Positions 34,067-44,407 of a DNA stretch of 64,000 nucleotides are shown in pieces; the first letter of the stretch is position 1, and each line of letters starts with the position of its first letter. The stretch is from Hymenopus coronatus (taxonomy: Eukaryota > Arthropoda > Insecta > Mantodea > Hymenopodidae). Location: the NCBI GenBank assembly GCA_030762935.1, contig CM060895.1, positions 74,693,001 to 74,757,000 on the forward strand, written 5' to 3'. A program made the position numbers and the translations under genes. A model generated the notes under the pieces. The model was not told the DNA's origin. It worked only from the letters and a program-made list of their open reading frames with translations, and ran no database searches.

Positions 34067-34508
34067 TATGAATGAATGAATGAATGAATAAGTGTATTTA
34101 TTAACATAGCAATATCATACATAGAATTTGAACAGTCGCACGGGTCTACAGACCGTACGTGCTTTTGTAATACACATTACAAGCAATATTAAAACAATAA
34201 CCACAACAAGGAATTAAAAGAGTAAACACGAAAATAAAAAGACAAAGGAAATACACAGTCAAAAGCAATATTAAACAGCAATAAAAATTAAGAGTGAATC
34301 CGAAAATAAAGATACAAAGATATTCAAATATAGCAATTTAAATTTACAGCACAGAGTAAACCTTCATAAATGCACCCTCTTATAATAGATAATTACACTT
34401 AAAAGACATATATACACATAATATATACAACCCTAGCATAACAGTTACCTAAGTATGATATAATATACATGTATGTAGAACATTGTAGTCACTTTTGTTT
34501 AGTTGATC
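34067..34508 (-). mobile_element. LINE 3' UTR with hairpin and (TTCA)n tail
   Basis: Downstream of the ORF2 stop. It ends in five or more TGAA units on the plus strand (34067-34090), i.e. a TTCA-type tail at the element's 3' end. Close to it, 34138-34162 forms a bulged hairpin: GCACG pairs with CGTGC and GGTCT with AGACC. A stem-loop plus short repeat at the 3' end is how several LINE groups are recognised by their own reverse transcriptase; that role is inferred here. The body is A-rich in plus-strand sense. Confidence 0.75.
34138..34162 (-). promoter_or_regulatory. LINE 3' stem-loop
   Basis: Two stacked stems, GCACG/CGTGC and GGTCT/AGACC, with a 3-base bulge (GTA on the plus strand). It lies about 50-70 bp from the tetranucleotide tail. 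Confidence 0.65.
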
Positions 34509-37500
34509 TTATTCCCCCCCCCCTTCTCTATTGGCAGCCTCCTCAGATCTCAGCTGTCTTGCCTTAAGTATAAATTTACCTAGCCCGTCCATGTTTTCCG
34601 TGCCTGCCAGTAGCGTCCAACATGCTTCTATCCCTACATTCGCAGTGGTAAAAAATCGCGGCAAATATTTTTCCCGCCATTCCTCCGTACCCCTACATCT
34701 TGCCAAGATGTGAGTCCACGACTCTTCCTCCTCGCAAATGGGACATATTCTTATACCATTCTCGTCAGAAGTTTTCGTGCTCCTCCATGCTCCTACTCTA
34801 ATCCACGCGAGCCCCTCTCTAATGAGTTTGGTACCTGTTTTGATGTATTGCTCCATACCCCACTCCGATTTCAGCCCAGACTGTACTTCTAATGACACCT
34901 TCTCTGTGCATTGCGCAATTATTTGCTGTCTGTCAATATCACAGAGACGTTTCTTAATTTTTCTCCAAATACTTCGCCTGTTTTCCTGCCCCGCCATCCA
35001 AATGTCTCCCATCCCAATGGTTTCCAACCCTTTCTTTAATTTTGATGCCCACGTCAAATTACCTTCCATTCGCAACTGTTCACGGTAGCAGACTGCCCTA
35101 ATTAGAGATTGGTTTCCGTGAACGATTCTCATCCAATATTTAACTGCTCTGATTTTGCACTCTATCGTTTCACTATGTACCCCGAATTCCCTCATTATTC
35201 CGCAGTTTGCCGTACCCCTCCCTACACCCAGAATTCCTTTCAAAAATTGGGTCCTCACTTGATCCAGATTCCCTGTTTGTTCCCACCCCCATATTTCTCC
35301 TCCGTATGTCATCGTGGATCTAACTGTCGCTCCGTATACAGTTTCCATTAAGGTTATGGAGATATTCGGAATTCTGCAGCGTATCCGGAGAGCTTCCGCC
35401 GCTTTCACCCTTGCCTTGTGTTTCGTAATGTCAATGTGTTTTGTCCATTTTCCGTTCATTGTAAATGTGAGTCCTAAGTACACAAAGGATTTAACATTGT
35501 CCAGTATCTGTCCTGCATATGTCCAAGTCTCCTCCCTGCTATAAACACAACCCTTTTTGAAAGTCATTGCCTTAGTCTTATTCACATTAACTGTAAGTAG
35601 CCATTCATCGCAATAGTTCTTAAGTTTGTCCAGTCCTCGTTGCAATCCGTTTACTGTCGTAGAGCACAATACTAAATCGTCTGCGTATAAAAGTGTTGGG
35701 ATCTGCAAATCCGCTACTACTGGTGCTTGAATATTCTCTGCTATCATTGTATCAGTAATATCATCCACAAAGAGATTAAATAGCAAGGGAGATAAAATAC
35801 AACCCTGCCTCACTCCCCTATAGCTTCGGCAGCTCTCGGACACTCTGTTTCTGTCGTACTTCACACAGAATTGGACATTTTGATACATTGCCTGCAATGC
35901 TCTAACCATTTTACTTGATAACCCCTTTCTGCCTAGTTTGTACCATAATGCATTTCGATTGATAGAGTCAAATGCCTTCTTAAAGTCCACAAAAGCACAA
36001 TGAAGCTTTCCCCGCTTAACTAACAGTTGCTTCGCCCTTAAAGTGTCTAATATAAACGCGGCATCTATGGTACTGTGTCCTTCTCTGAAACCCATTTGAA
36101 ATTTTGAAAGTTTGCCAAATTTAGATTCCCAGTCCTTTATCCGGTTATATAACACTCTACAATACGTTTTCTCCATAATTGGCAACAGAGTAACCCCCCT
36201 ATAGTTATCCGGATTTCCAATAGTTCCCTTCCCTTTATAAATGGGATGAATAATGCCCTCTCCCCAGCAGGTAGGGTAATTCCCATCAATAAACAATCTG
36301 TTACATATCTGGAGCATACTCCTACCAAACTCATTAACATTGGCTGCGGCTTTAAAAACTTCCGGGGGCAGCCCATCCAACCCTGGAGCTTTGCCTCCCT
36401 TCAGACTCCTTAGCGCCTGTGCTATTTCTCGTGCTGATATTTCCTCGTCCAGTATTGGGATCTCAAAATTTCCCAAAATTTGCACTTCCTTTATAAAAAT
36501 TCCTTCCCTTTCACCTTTCCCGAATATTCCCATAAAATGCATTGCCCATTTTCTGGGAGAAATTTCGTTGGGCACCTGACGGTTGCCTCTTAAATGTTTT
36601 ACTACTTGCCACATCTCAGCGTTATCCCCCCGCGTTAAAATATTGCTAATTTTCTGAGTAATTTTGTCTTGCCATGTAGTTCTCTTTTCCCGTAAGAGCT
36701 GTTTGTACTCCCTTCGCTTTTTTGTAAACATTTTCCTAATGTCATCTCCCCCCTCCCTTCTGAATTTTGACAGAGCCTCCTCTGCTTGTTTCTTTACAGT
36801 TCTGCATTGCTGGTCATACCAACCATTGAATCGTTTTACCTTACCATGCATTTGGACTTTCATTGTCCCCGCAGCCGTTGCTATTATATGAGTTAGTTCC
36901 TCCGCTGTGTTTGCGTTCCTTTCCCCTAATCTTCTTTCTAATTTATCAACAAATACTTCTTTTTCTATCGGTTTCCATATAAATTTACTAATGGATCTCC
37001 CTTCGTCCCCCTGCCCCTCTTCAGGTGCATGCGCCACCATGGCCGTCTCTATATTCAGTTCCAGGACAACCGGACAGTGATGTGACTCGATACGATCCCC
37101 CACCCAAAAATTTCTAATTCTGCCAATTAAACCCTGACTTATTAAAATAAAATCTATTACACTACCCCCATTTTCATTTATGAAAGTGAGTTCTCCCTCT
37201 CGATCCTCACCGTACTTGCCATTCATTATTTCTAAAGAGAAGGCATCGCAGAAAGCAAGTAATTGTCTGCCCTCCCCATTAATAAAACTATCCTTGCTCT
37301 TTCGTTGACCTTCGCGGAATTCCTCCCCCCATTGATGACCCCCCGTTAGAGAAATATTCTCCCCTCCTAACCTCGCATTAAAATCTCCTAAGAGAATTAA
37401 TTCAGTTCCTGGAAACTTTTCCTGTAACTGCACTAACGTTTCGGTTAAGTCACTGAAGAAATTCCTGTTTGCATACTTGGACGTTGCTGGCTGGTTGTAT

Positions 37501-37835
37501 AATCCTATAACTATTATTTGTACTCCCCCCTGTGCCAAAGATACAGCAATCACCCCTTCCAAACTGATTTCTAATTTAGTTATCTCCGCCTCCAGCTCAG
37601 ACCTGAATGAAACTGATACCCCTCCTGGCCACCTTCCCCTCCTTCCCCGTGTCTCCCTTCCCCTACTAAAACTATGGAAATTAGCAAGTGTTACATTTTC
37701 TCCGTTTTTCAACCAAGTTTCTGTTAAACATACAACGTCAAAATCACTAAGGAAATACAAGAAATTCTCGCTACCCAACCTTTTTTTGAAGCCTTCGATG
37801 TTCCATGTGACAATCCTCAGAGAAGGGGTTGGGTC
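34509..37835 (-). CDS. LINE ORF2: APE endonuclease and reverse transcriptase
   Basis: One open frame of about 1,108 codons counted from the codon after the in-frame TAG at 37836. Domains, numbered from residue 1 at 37778: the endonuclease starts upstream of that point with RIVTWNIEGF, then LTETW at 18-22, GDFNARLG at 131-138, SVIDFIL at 206-212 and SHHCPV at 232-237. All key APE residues are visible. Reverse transcriptase runs about 450-790, with NPDNYRGVTLLP at 522, FVDFKKAFDS at 596 (catalytic D), RQGCILSPLLFN at 657 and YADD at 698-701. A CX2C-X7-HX4C motif lies at 1012-1028. Nothing is frameshifted, so the protein looks recently active. The conventional ATG is not obvious; translation may begin at a non-AUG codon, by readthrough, or by re-initiation. 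I see no RNase H domain. The clade is not resolved. Confidence 0.93.
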   Translation of the reverse strand, partial: DPTPSLRIVTWNIEGFKKRLGSENFLYFLSDFDVVCLTETWLKNGENVTLANFHSFSRGRETRGRRGRWPGGVSVSFRSELEAEITKLEISLEGVIAVSLAQGGVQIIVIGLYNQPATSKYANRNFFSDLTETLVQLQEKFPGTELILLGDFNARLGGENISLTGGHQWGEEFREGQRKSKDSFINGEGRQLLAFCDAFSLEIMNGKYGEDREGELTFINENGGSVIDFILISQGLIGRIRNFWVGDRIESHHCPVVLELNIETAMVAHAPEEGQGDEGRSISKFIWKPIEKEVFVDKLERRLGERNANTAEELTHIIATAAGTMKVQMHGKVKRFNGWYDQQCRTVKKQAEEALSKFRREGGDDIRKMFTKKRREYKQLLREKRTTWQDKITQKISNILTRGDNAEMWQVVKHLRGNRQVPNEISPRKWAMHFMGIFGKGEREGIFIKEVQILGNFEIPILDEEISAREIAQALRSLKGGKAPGLDGLPPEVFKAAANVNEFGRSMLQICNRLFIDGNYPTCWGEGIIHPIYKGKGTIGNPDNYRGVTLLPIMEKTYCRVLYNRIKDWESKFGKLSKFQMGFREGHSTIDAAFILDTLRAKQLLVKRGKLHCAFVDFKKAFDSINRNALWYKLGRKGLSSKMVRALQAMYQNVQFCVKYDRNRVSESCRSYRGVRQGCILSPLLFNLFVDDITDTMIAENIQAPVVADLQIPTLLYADDLVLCSTTVNGLQRGLDKLKNYCDEWLLTVNVNKTKAMTFKKGCVYSREETWTYAGQILDNVKSFVYLGLTFTMNGKWTKHIDITKHKARVKAAEALRIRCRIPNISITLMETVYGATVRSTMTYGGEIWGWEQTGNLDQVRTQFLKGILGVGRGTANCGIMREFGVHSETIECKIRAVKYWMRIVHGNQSLIRAVCYREQLRMEGNLTWASKLKKGLETIGMGDIWMAGQENRRSIWRKIKKRLCDIDRQQIIAQCTEKVSLEVQSGLKSEWGMEQYIKTGTKLIREGLAWIRVGAWRSTKTSDENGIRICPICEEEESWTHILARCRGTEEWREKYLPRFFTTANVGIEACWTLLAGTENMDGLGKFILKARQLRSEEAANREGGGE

Positions 37836-38381
37836 CTATTGTTTCCTTGCTGATGGTCTTCCTACAGCTTGGCTGACCCTTTGTCGGGCTGTTGTTAGCC
37901 TAAGGGCACGGAGGGGCGTTGTTTTTGGTTTTTCCTGCGAAGACTGTCTCACCCTCCTCTCCTCTTTGCCCCTCCCTGTCGACATAACTTGAGGCACCTG
38001 ATGTTCTGCTGAGGGACCTGCTACCTGCTGGGCTGATGCGCTGGCTACCTGCTCTAGCTGCCCTGTCCTGGGTTCGGTTTCCGCACTACTTCTAGGCTGT
38101 TCCATACGCTCCAGCTCCTGTCGGTTCCAGACTCGTCCGTTAATGAAGAGCTTGTCATAGCGCAATACGGCATGACAGCCCTGCCTCCTGGCCTCGAACA
38201 TGTGTCCCTTTAAAAATTCTCTCTCTTCTCTTACACGCTGGCTAAAGTCCTCGCTAATGCTTATTCCCGTTCCCCGTAAATAACCCACTCTCCGTTGAAG
38301 CCAAAAACTAGCCACCGACACCTCACTCTTGGTGAACTTACCTTTGAGTGTGGAATCAGCGCAAAGATCAATAAATTCATC
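37836..38381 (-). CDS. LINE ORF1-like protein, C-terminal part
   Basis: Open frame of 181 codons ending at TAG 37836-37838, in the same phase as ORF2. It reads DEFIDLCADSTLKGKFTKSE, later GTGISISEDFSQRVREERE, then CHAVLRYDKLFING. The ISEDFS...R...L...A...G...AxLRYDKLxxNG pattern is that of the C-terminal domain of L1-like ORF1 RNA-binding proteins. The C-terminal third is basic and rich in Q, S and A. No ATG opens this frame: a TGA at 38382-38384 closes it upstream, and the same frame continues beyond it with VDSAEEIDFTACE. So the N-terminus is either broken here or in an unrecognised 5' region. Confidence 0.7.
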   Translation of the reverse strand, partial: DEFIDLCADSTLKGKFTKSEVSVASFWLQRRVGYLRGTGISISEDFSQRVREEREFLKGHMFEARRQGCHAVLRYDKLFINGRVWNRQELERMEQPRSSAETEPRTGQLEQVASASAQQVAGPSAEHQVPQVMSTGRGKEERRVRQSSQEKPKTTPLRALRLTTARQRVSQAVGRPSARKQ

Positions 38382-38924
38382 TCATTCGCAAGCAGTGAAA
38401 TCTATTTCCTCTGCACTATCTACGAAATCAAATGGTGAGACAACCCAGTCGAGATTCGTAGTGGAAATAGTTGGAAAAAGAATAGTAATAACATTACATA
38501 GGCGAGAGAAGGTGAGAAAAACAAAACAAAACAAAGCAAAGCAAGCAAGGTGCAGGCTGTCCTTGCTCTGATTATGAGACCCGTAACTTCTTTCCTGCGA
38601 AACAGTCACCGTGCAATCTAGCTGTAATAATCGTGCATGACAGGCAGTTAAACACAGTAGTATTTCATGTGGCAGGCAGGTGACAGCGTGTACCGTATAT
38701 TCAATTATAAGCAACAGATGTGTTCCACGTAACTGTCATAGCAAACTGCTCTTGTTAAGCTTGCAAGTTTGGCTTATGTAAGGCTTCAAAGTACAATAAC
38801 ATACTAGTTTCCAGGGCGGTGTTAACGAAATGTAGTGTTGAGGCTGAAACTGAGGTCAGGGCACTACTGGAAGGTCTAAATAAGAAATACATCCGAAAAG
38901 TTATTTGAAAATAAATCCAAAAAA
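38382..38924 (-). other. Probable LINE 5' region, boundary unknown
   Basis: The frame of the ORF1-like protein continues past a TGA for some 30 plausible codons, then becomes unlike protein, with a CTTTG/TTTTG-rich stretch near 38520-38550. This could be 5' UTR or flanking DNA. No target duplication with the 3' end was found by eye. Confidence 0.35.
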
Positions 38925-39800
38925 TCTGATGTTCCATTCACATGACTTTCTCTACATCTCTGCAACAAAATATTGTTAAAAAGCTTCTACTTCTATTTAT
39001 TTCATTCTAATGGAGAAAACAATTAGCAGTCATAGCCTTATTACTTGCTTCCTTGAAAGTAGAAGGGAAATAAGGGAGTACCATAGGCTTAAGTGATAGT
39101 CAAAACCTGGTTGCTATGTCACTAAAGTTCCTTTGTTTATATGGACAGCAGTTGACAAATTCCTGTATCAGAAAAGTAAGTTTTTCAAAGCAGAAACCAA
39201 AAACAAGGGATGTTTCATATACATTTTTTTTTTCGTGGAGTTCATCGTTTTTAACATAAATTATGTGTTTTAACGTGCTCTAAATGTTTCGTGTAGTAAG
39301 TTTTCTTCCATCTCTTACGGTTTAGCAGTTATTCAAAATTCCGTAAAATTCATCAGAATAAAGCACTCTTAAGAGGCTATTCCCAGAAAATTCAAGATAT
39401 ACATTTTATTTGTCAGATAAATATCTTTAATATACGATATTTTAATCAAAATCGTATGAGCCATTTTTTAGAAAATCAAAATTTTCGAAAAAACCTCCAT
39501 GTAAAGGGTAATCGGGAGTGGGGGGAGTTTTCTCAAACTCCTCCTGTCGCATCCCTGGAAGATACTAAACTTAAATACCAAGTTTGGTATTTTACCGACT
39601 TTTCGTTTTTGAGTTATCGTGTTCACGAACACACACACACGGACCTTTTTCTGAAAATCTTTTTTTTTTTTGCGGGGGGAGGGGTTCAGGGACCCTAAAA
39701 CATATATTTCCGGTAAAATCTCGGTATCAAAATTTTTGGGTGGAGTGCGATACCTTCTCTATACACTATGTACATAGTACGTGTAGAGAAAGAAAAATAA
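38925..39800 (-). repeat. Family X repeat, full length
   Basis: Runs from CTGATGTTCCATTCACATGA to GTACGTGTAGAGAAAGAAAA, with the palindrome-bearing ACTATGTACATAGT end. The CA site holds only ACACACACAC (about 39630-39640). Confidence 0.85.
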
Positions 39801-39829
39801 CATTTTGGGCACTTGCATAAAAATAAATT

Positions 39830-40250
39830 AAAAAAGCAATTGTTGTGATCCATTTACTTGAGTTTCTGCAAACTATTCTTACAAAAGTTTCTTTTATCTA
39901 CATCATGCTAATCAAGATTCGCAGAAATATTTTCAGTAACTGCTTGTTTTTCCTTGTTTTTGGTTTCAGCTTTGAAAAACTTAACTTTTCTCATACAAGA
40001 ATTTGTCAACTCCTGTCCATTCATACAAACAAATGAACTTCACATAGCAACCAGCTTTTGACTATTATTTTATCCTACGCTATTCCCTTATTTGGCTTGT
40101 ACTTACAAGGAAGCAAGTAATAGGACTATTTCTGCTATTTTTTTCTCGATTAGCATTAAGTAAATAGAAGCATAATCTTTTAACAGCAATTTGTTGCAGA
40201 GATGTAGAGAAAGTCATGTGAATGGAACACGTCATATTTTTTTAGAAAGT
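39830..40250 (+). repeat. Family X repeat, 3' portion
   Basis: A small inverted fragment, then the plus-oriented 3' half from GGTTTCAGCTTTGAAAAACT to GTCATGTGAATGGAACACG. Confidence 0.75.
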
Positions 40251-40339
40251 GGCAGAAACAGAACAATCATGAAATTTTATAAGATACTGGCTATGCCTCG
40301 CTCTTATATGGCGCAATTTCTTAGATGAATATCAGGTAT

Positions 40340-40600
40340 CACATACCAAATGTACAAATACGGGAAGAGTTAAACATATGTAAATTAGAGGAGAAGATAA
40401 ATGATAATAATGCCAATGGTTTCAACACATAAGGAGAATGCATGGCAATGGATTAACAAAACAGGCACTAAATTATAGACCTGAAGGACGTCGCTCAATA
40501 GGATGTCCTAGAATCAGATGGGAAAATGACTTTGAACCTGAATGGGCAATTTAGTCCACCCCCGAAGCGAAAGAAAAAGAAAAAAAGGTGGAATAATGGT
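40340..40600 (+). pseudogene. LINE ORF2 C-terminal relic
   Basis: Translation gives REELNICKLEEKINDNNANG, then after frame changes ALNYRPEGRRSIGCPRIRWE and NDFEPE. This is the typical end of an RTE/Jockey-like ORF2 (IREELNI...; RPxGRRSxGRPRxRWxDDFEPEQ). It shares its first block with the relics at 1440 and 4869. Several stops and shifts show it is dead. Confidence 0.75.
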
Positions 40601-41244
40601 TTAGTTTGCGGTAAATTGCTACACTCAGAAAATTCAGTTTGCAGCGTCATTACGTAACCCATGCAAGTTTTTAATTTTGTTCAATACAAATTATGAAGAT
40701 ATTGTATCACAGCTATAAACGTGAAAGTTACAAAATAATTCTCGTACTTGGTGATAAAATGCGATTAAAATGGTATTAGCCAAGTTAAGCAGCTTGTTTT
40801 GTAATGCTAATGATCCAATTACTGCCATTACTTTTCGCAATTATTTGTTTACGTAGGTTTGGTGGTAACTGATAGTCGTACATATGTAAATGTACGTATC
40901 CGAAGTATAAATACTACTGCAAGACACATAATAGAGCAATTTCTCTACCAATCGTTAACCTGCAATAAGTGTAATAACATATAAAAGGTGGATTACGCAT
41001 TTCAAATACAAAATGTTGCACACTACCAAGTACTGAAGCAATTATCTGTTATTAGTTTCTGCGCAGTTGGTCTTGTAGTGCTCAGCAGCGATTCGCAGGA
41101 GCATCGAGCAAATTTGCTCTCTTTGCTCTACTCAAATGGCCACCAGATGGTGACCCCTGCTATAGCACATATCAGGTGGCCCAACTCCCCGTATTTGACG
41201 TGTATTAAGAGAGTTGCAGAACCCAAAGGAGCTATTTCAAGTTA
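40601..41244. other. Spacer
   Basis: An 85-codon frame at 40988-41245 shows no recognised motif. Confidence 0.4.
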
Positions 41245-41530
41245 ACACCGATAAGTAAGGAAATGGCTAAGCGACGTTCAATTTATCCCTCTTGCTTATC
41301 GGTGGAGAGAGTGAGTCATACTTATTGAGAGGGATAAAAGAAAGGTGGTTCTCCTCTGGCCGATTTTAAATTGAAAATACCCCGTAGAATATTCTCTTTT
41401 AACTAATGAAGGGTTGTCTGCAAATGTGAAATCAGGGCGATTGGGCCACCTGTTATTCGGGAATCTCTGTAACTGTCGGTTATTCTTGCAGAGACACTGG
41501 CAAGTGGTAACAGAGCGGTCAGAAATGGTT
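41245..41530 (+). repeat. Diverged relative of the 278-7050 tandem unit
   Basis: GATAAGTAAGG, CCGATTTTAAATTGAAAATA and CTAATGAAGGGTTGTCTGCA align in order with 533-640 of the tandem unit, and CAAGTGGTAACAGAGC with its AACATGTTGACAGAGC. Similarity is moderate. It suggests the unit is an interspersed family, not only a local duplication. A local inverted repeat ACCGATAAG/CTTATCGGT sits at the start. Confidence 0.55.
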
Positions 41531-42945
41531 TCTACATTTGTATCAAAAGTACATTTTCAAATAAGGATTCAGTTATCTTTTTATCAGTTTTTTCGTACAT
41601 TTCAGCATGAATCTATCTCTGGTTTTTGTCATGGTTAGTTTTATGTGCACAAATTTTGTATTCGACTGTTATGGTTTATAACTATGTATTTTATAGTGAT
41701 ATTTATCTCAGGCTTTTACCATGCTTTTTTAAGGACTCTAAATACCTTTCAATTAAGAGACTTTAAATATTTTTCATCGTCCCATTCATTCATGTTAATC
41801 AGGAGAACAATCTCAGGAGTTTTGTAACCATCTGTGCTATGACTAAAATGCATGGATATAAATTAAATGGAGTGAGGTGTTTAATCAATGTTGCCAACCT
41901 ACGCATGAGTAGTATTGTTTCAAAAGAAACCGTAGTACACGCATCATATTGTATTTTCATTTTTTACACTAAACTCCAGTATACTAAATCTGTTAACTAT
42001 GATAAAATTATAGAAAGCAAACATGGTTTTGTTACGGGTGTTTAGGGGAAGTTTTGAAAATAGGTGGGGTTCCGCATGAACATCCCTGTTGTTCTCGATA
42101 GGTTCTCCTGCCGGAGGGCAGGAGGTATATAGAATTTTACCATGGTCCAGACAAGACAGAGGCCCTAGCTGGTACCCTGAGTGTACCTTGTCAACTGGTG
42201 CTCTCAAGCCGGGGCATCTTGATCCGACTCGAGAGTTCGGCTAGAGCAGCCCCGATCATTGCACTAGCCATTCGCTCGTGTCTCATCCGCCGTCACCGCT
42301 ACGCGATATTGTGATAAACTATATCTGTCTTTATTTGCTGCAATGTTTGGCTCAGCGTATGTTTGCGACAACAAAGAACGTTAATAAGTCAAAAAGATGA
42401 TCAGGCATATATTACGCATTCAGTTAATGCAAACTATGTTTCCTGACATAACTAAACTGATAGACTCCAGCTGGTGCCATGTTTCTGCTCCAAAGAGATG
42501 AAGCACGTTCAAATAAATTTGAATTGACTTGTAAGAAATTCTTTTGAATTTGGAAGATAAAACCATTTGCGTTTATAGATTTCTTTAATTGTTTTTTTGT
42601 TAAACTACTACAGGTTTTTAATGGTTTCGTGATTAAAGCCATTAACTTTACTTTAAAATAATGGTTGTTTAATTTAATTTGTGTTAAATATGAAACTGTT
42701 ATTTCCGATTTAGGGAAATAAAATATAATTTACATTTACATTTTGATAGAATAATTGCCGTAGCTATAGATGTGTTAAAAGGGATGTTTCATTTTGGGCT
42801 AAATCATATATTGTTTTGTTATTATTTATTATAATTATTATTACAATCACCTTCGTTTAAATGTTTAGAATATTTTTCATTCTCTTTTTACCCTCGTATG
42901 TAGGATTTACAAGCCAGCTCCTGCCAGACGCCTGTTCTGGATCAG
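41531..42945. other. Spacer with a GC-richer segment
   Basis: No gene recognised. 42060-42300 is less AT-rich and holds an 8-bp hairpin (CTCCTGCC/GGCAGGAG near 42106-42126). It may be an unidentified repeat. Confidence 0.4.
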
Positions 42946-43085
42946 AGAGAAGCAAAAGTGGGTATTAAACACGATGTTTGTTATCAAAGGAGGAGGTGGA
43001 TGATATTAAAGAGATGAAATAGATGACAGAAAAGATGATTGCGGAATAATTGATGGAATTAATGACGGGGGAAGCCGGATAATCC
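42946..43085. mobile_element. SINE-C-like fragments
   Basis: AAAAGTGGGTATTAAACACG resembles the plus-strand 3' end of the SINE-C subtype at 45647. GATGGAATTAATGACGGGGG with GGATAATCCGGATAAAACCC resembles the minus-strand body. Both are diverged. Confidence 0.5.
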
Positions 43086-43117
43086 GGATAAAACCCTGCT
43101 AATCACCTCTTTTTTAA

Positions 43118-43330
43118 GGTGTTTAACGCCCACTTTTGTTACCATGAAACTGTAGGCAATGAATTTGATGATGCATGAGCATCGGTGGAATGTGATGAAG
43201 GGGAAACCGGGAGAACCCGGAGCAAACCCGCCCTGTGCCGTTTTGTTCACCACAAGTCCCGCATGCGGCCACCTGAGATTGTAACCCAGTCCGCCTCACA
43301 CCAGTCCTAACCACTCGTCACGGTACAGCC
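43118..43330 (-). mobile_element. tRNA-derived SINE, family C (subtype ending GTTAAACAC)
   Basis: Minus strand: tRNA-like head with diverged box B region (GGGTTACAATCTCAGGTGGC), then GTGGTGAACAAAACGGCA, GGGTTCTCCCGGTTTCCCC and the end GTGGGCGTTAAACACC. Confidence 0.7.
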
Positions 43331-44407
43331 ATTTAATATTTTCTTATTCCTAAACAAAGTGAACTTAACAGACTTTACCTCGTTGCTCTTTGGGGTGAAC
43401 ACCTGTGTGACCTTGCAGTTCAGACATCTGTGCCGCTAGTTGGCGGTAGCAAGGCTAGCTGCTCTGTTTGCTCGGAGCCGGTTAGTGAGTTGATGGATAA
43501 AGGAGAGTTATATTTTATTTGGAGCTCAAAGCTCCAAAGAGACTATCTTGAGTGGTTGTGAATTTGTGCCTTTGGGTCCACTTCCTCAGAGTACGTGCCC
43601 CATATAAACCTTACACACATAAATAAAGAAAATCAGTCTTTAGCAGTTGGGGTACTGCCCTTGTTGAAAGTCACACACGAAGCGAAAGGACAGTGTGATA
43701 CCCAGTTCTATACAGCTCCAGACAGACACATGGACAGACTAACAGTTATTTAGGCGCACAACAGAACCCTTTTAATGAATGAAGCCTTTAATACAATTCC
43801 TTGTAAGGTCTCCTCTATTATAGCCCTTCTTTTCACATCTAGACTCAGTCAATAAGGTGACGTCATCCATCATTCTGATGTAACGAGGAGGTAGCGGCAT
43901 TCAATTTCGCAAAGTGATGACGTCATCGCAAATGCTCCCACGAAGAAAATCGGCCTACGTCACCTCAGCCTTTCTTTCACGCTGGTGTTCATTCATTTGT
44001 TACATGCTACAGCTCCCATTTTCCTTGCATTCCTCCTATTCATCTGCTAGGACGAACGCACAAAAGTTCCTTTACGAAATGGATCCTGATGAGCACAGGG
44101 CGAACAATGGAATGGCATTTCCAAAATCTTTGACGCTCGTAATGATGCACTCTCAGGCTCACAGTCTGAAAAAATCTGATATGGTATGGTCGCACAACTT
44201 TTTCTACCATTATAAATTCGCACACTGGTTCACATTCCTATACTTATCTAAAAGCGAATATAATTATAATCATTATAGCTGGGATTTTAGGTGCTAAAAT
44301 TTGGAAAATATTTATTTTATGTGCTAAAATGTCAAAAAAGTAACAAAAGAAATATTTTTTTTTAAATCTGGAAGTCTGAGCTAATACTTACTTGGTACTA
44401 ACCAGCC
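43331..44407. other. Spacer with two CRE-like palindromes
   Basis: TGACGTCA occurs at 43858-43865 and 43918-43925, 60 bp apart, with TACGTCA nearby at about 43954. This 8-mer is the binding site of CREB/ATF bZIP proteins, but no gene start is evident. The 127-codon frame at 43914-44297 has no known motif. Confidence 0.35.

Noticed and set aside
34531..37992. Plus-strand frames of 60-171 codons opposite the LINE
   Set aside because: Antisense shadows of the LINE coding sequence; no motifs of their own.
43914..44297. 127-codon plus-strand frame
   Set aside because: No domain, no codon bias visible, no repeat in other copies; treated as chance.
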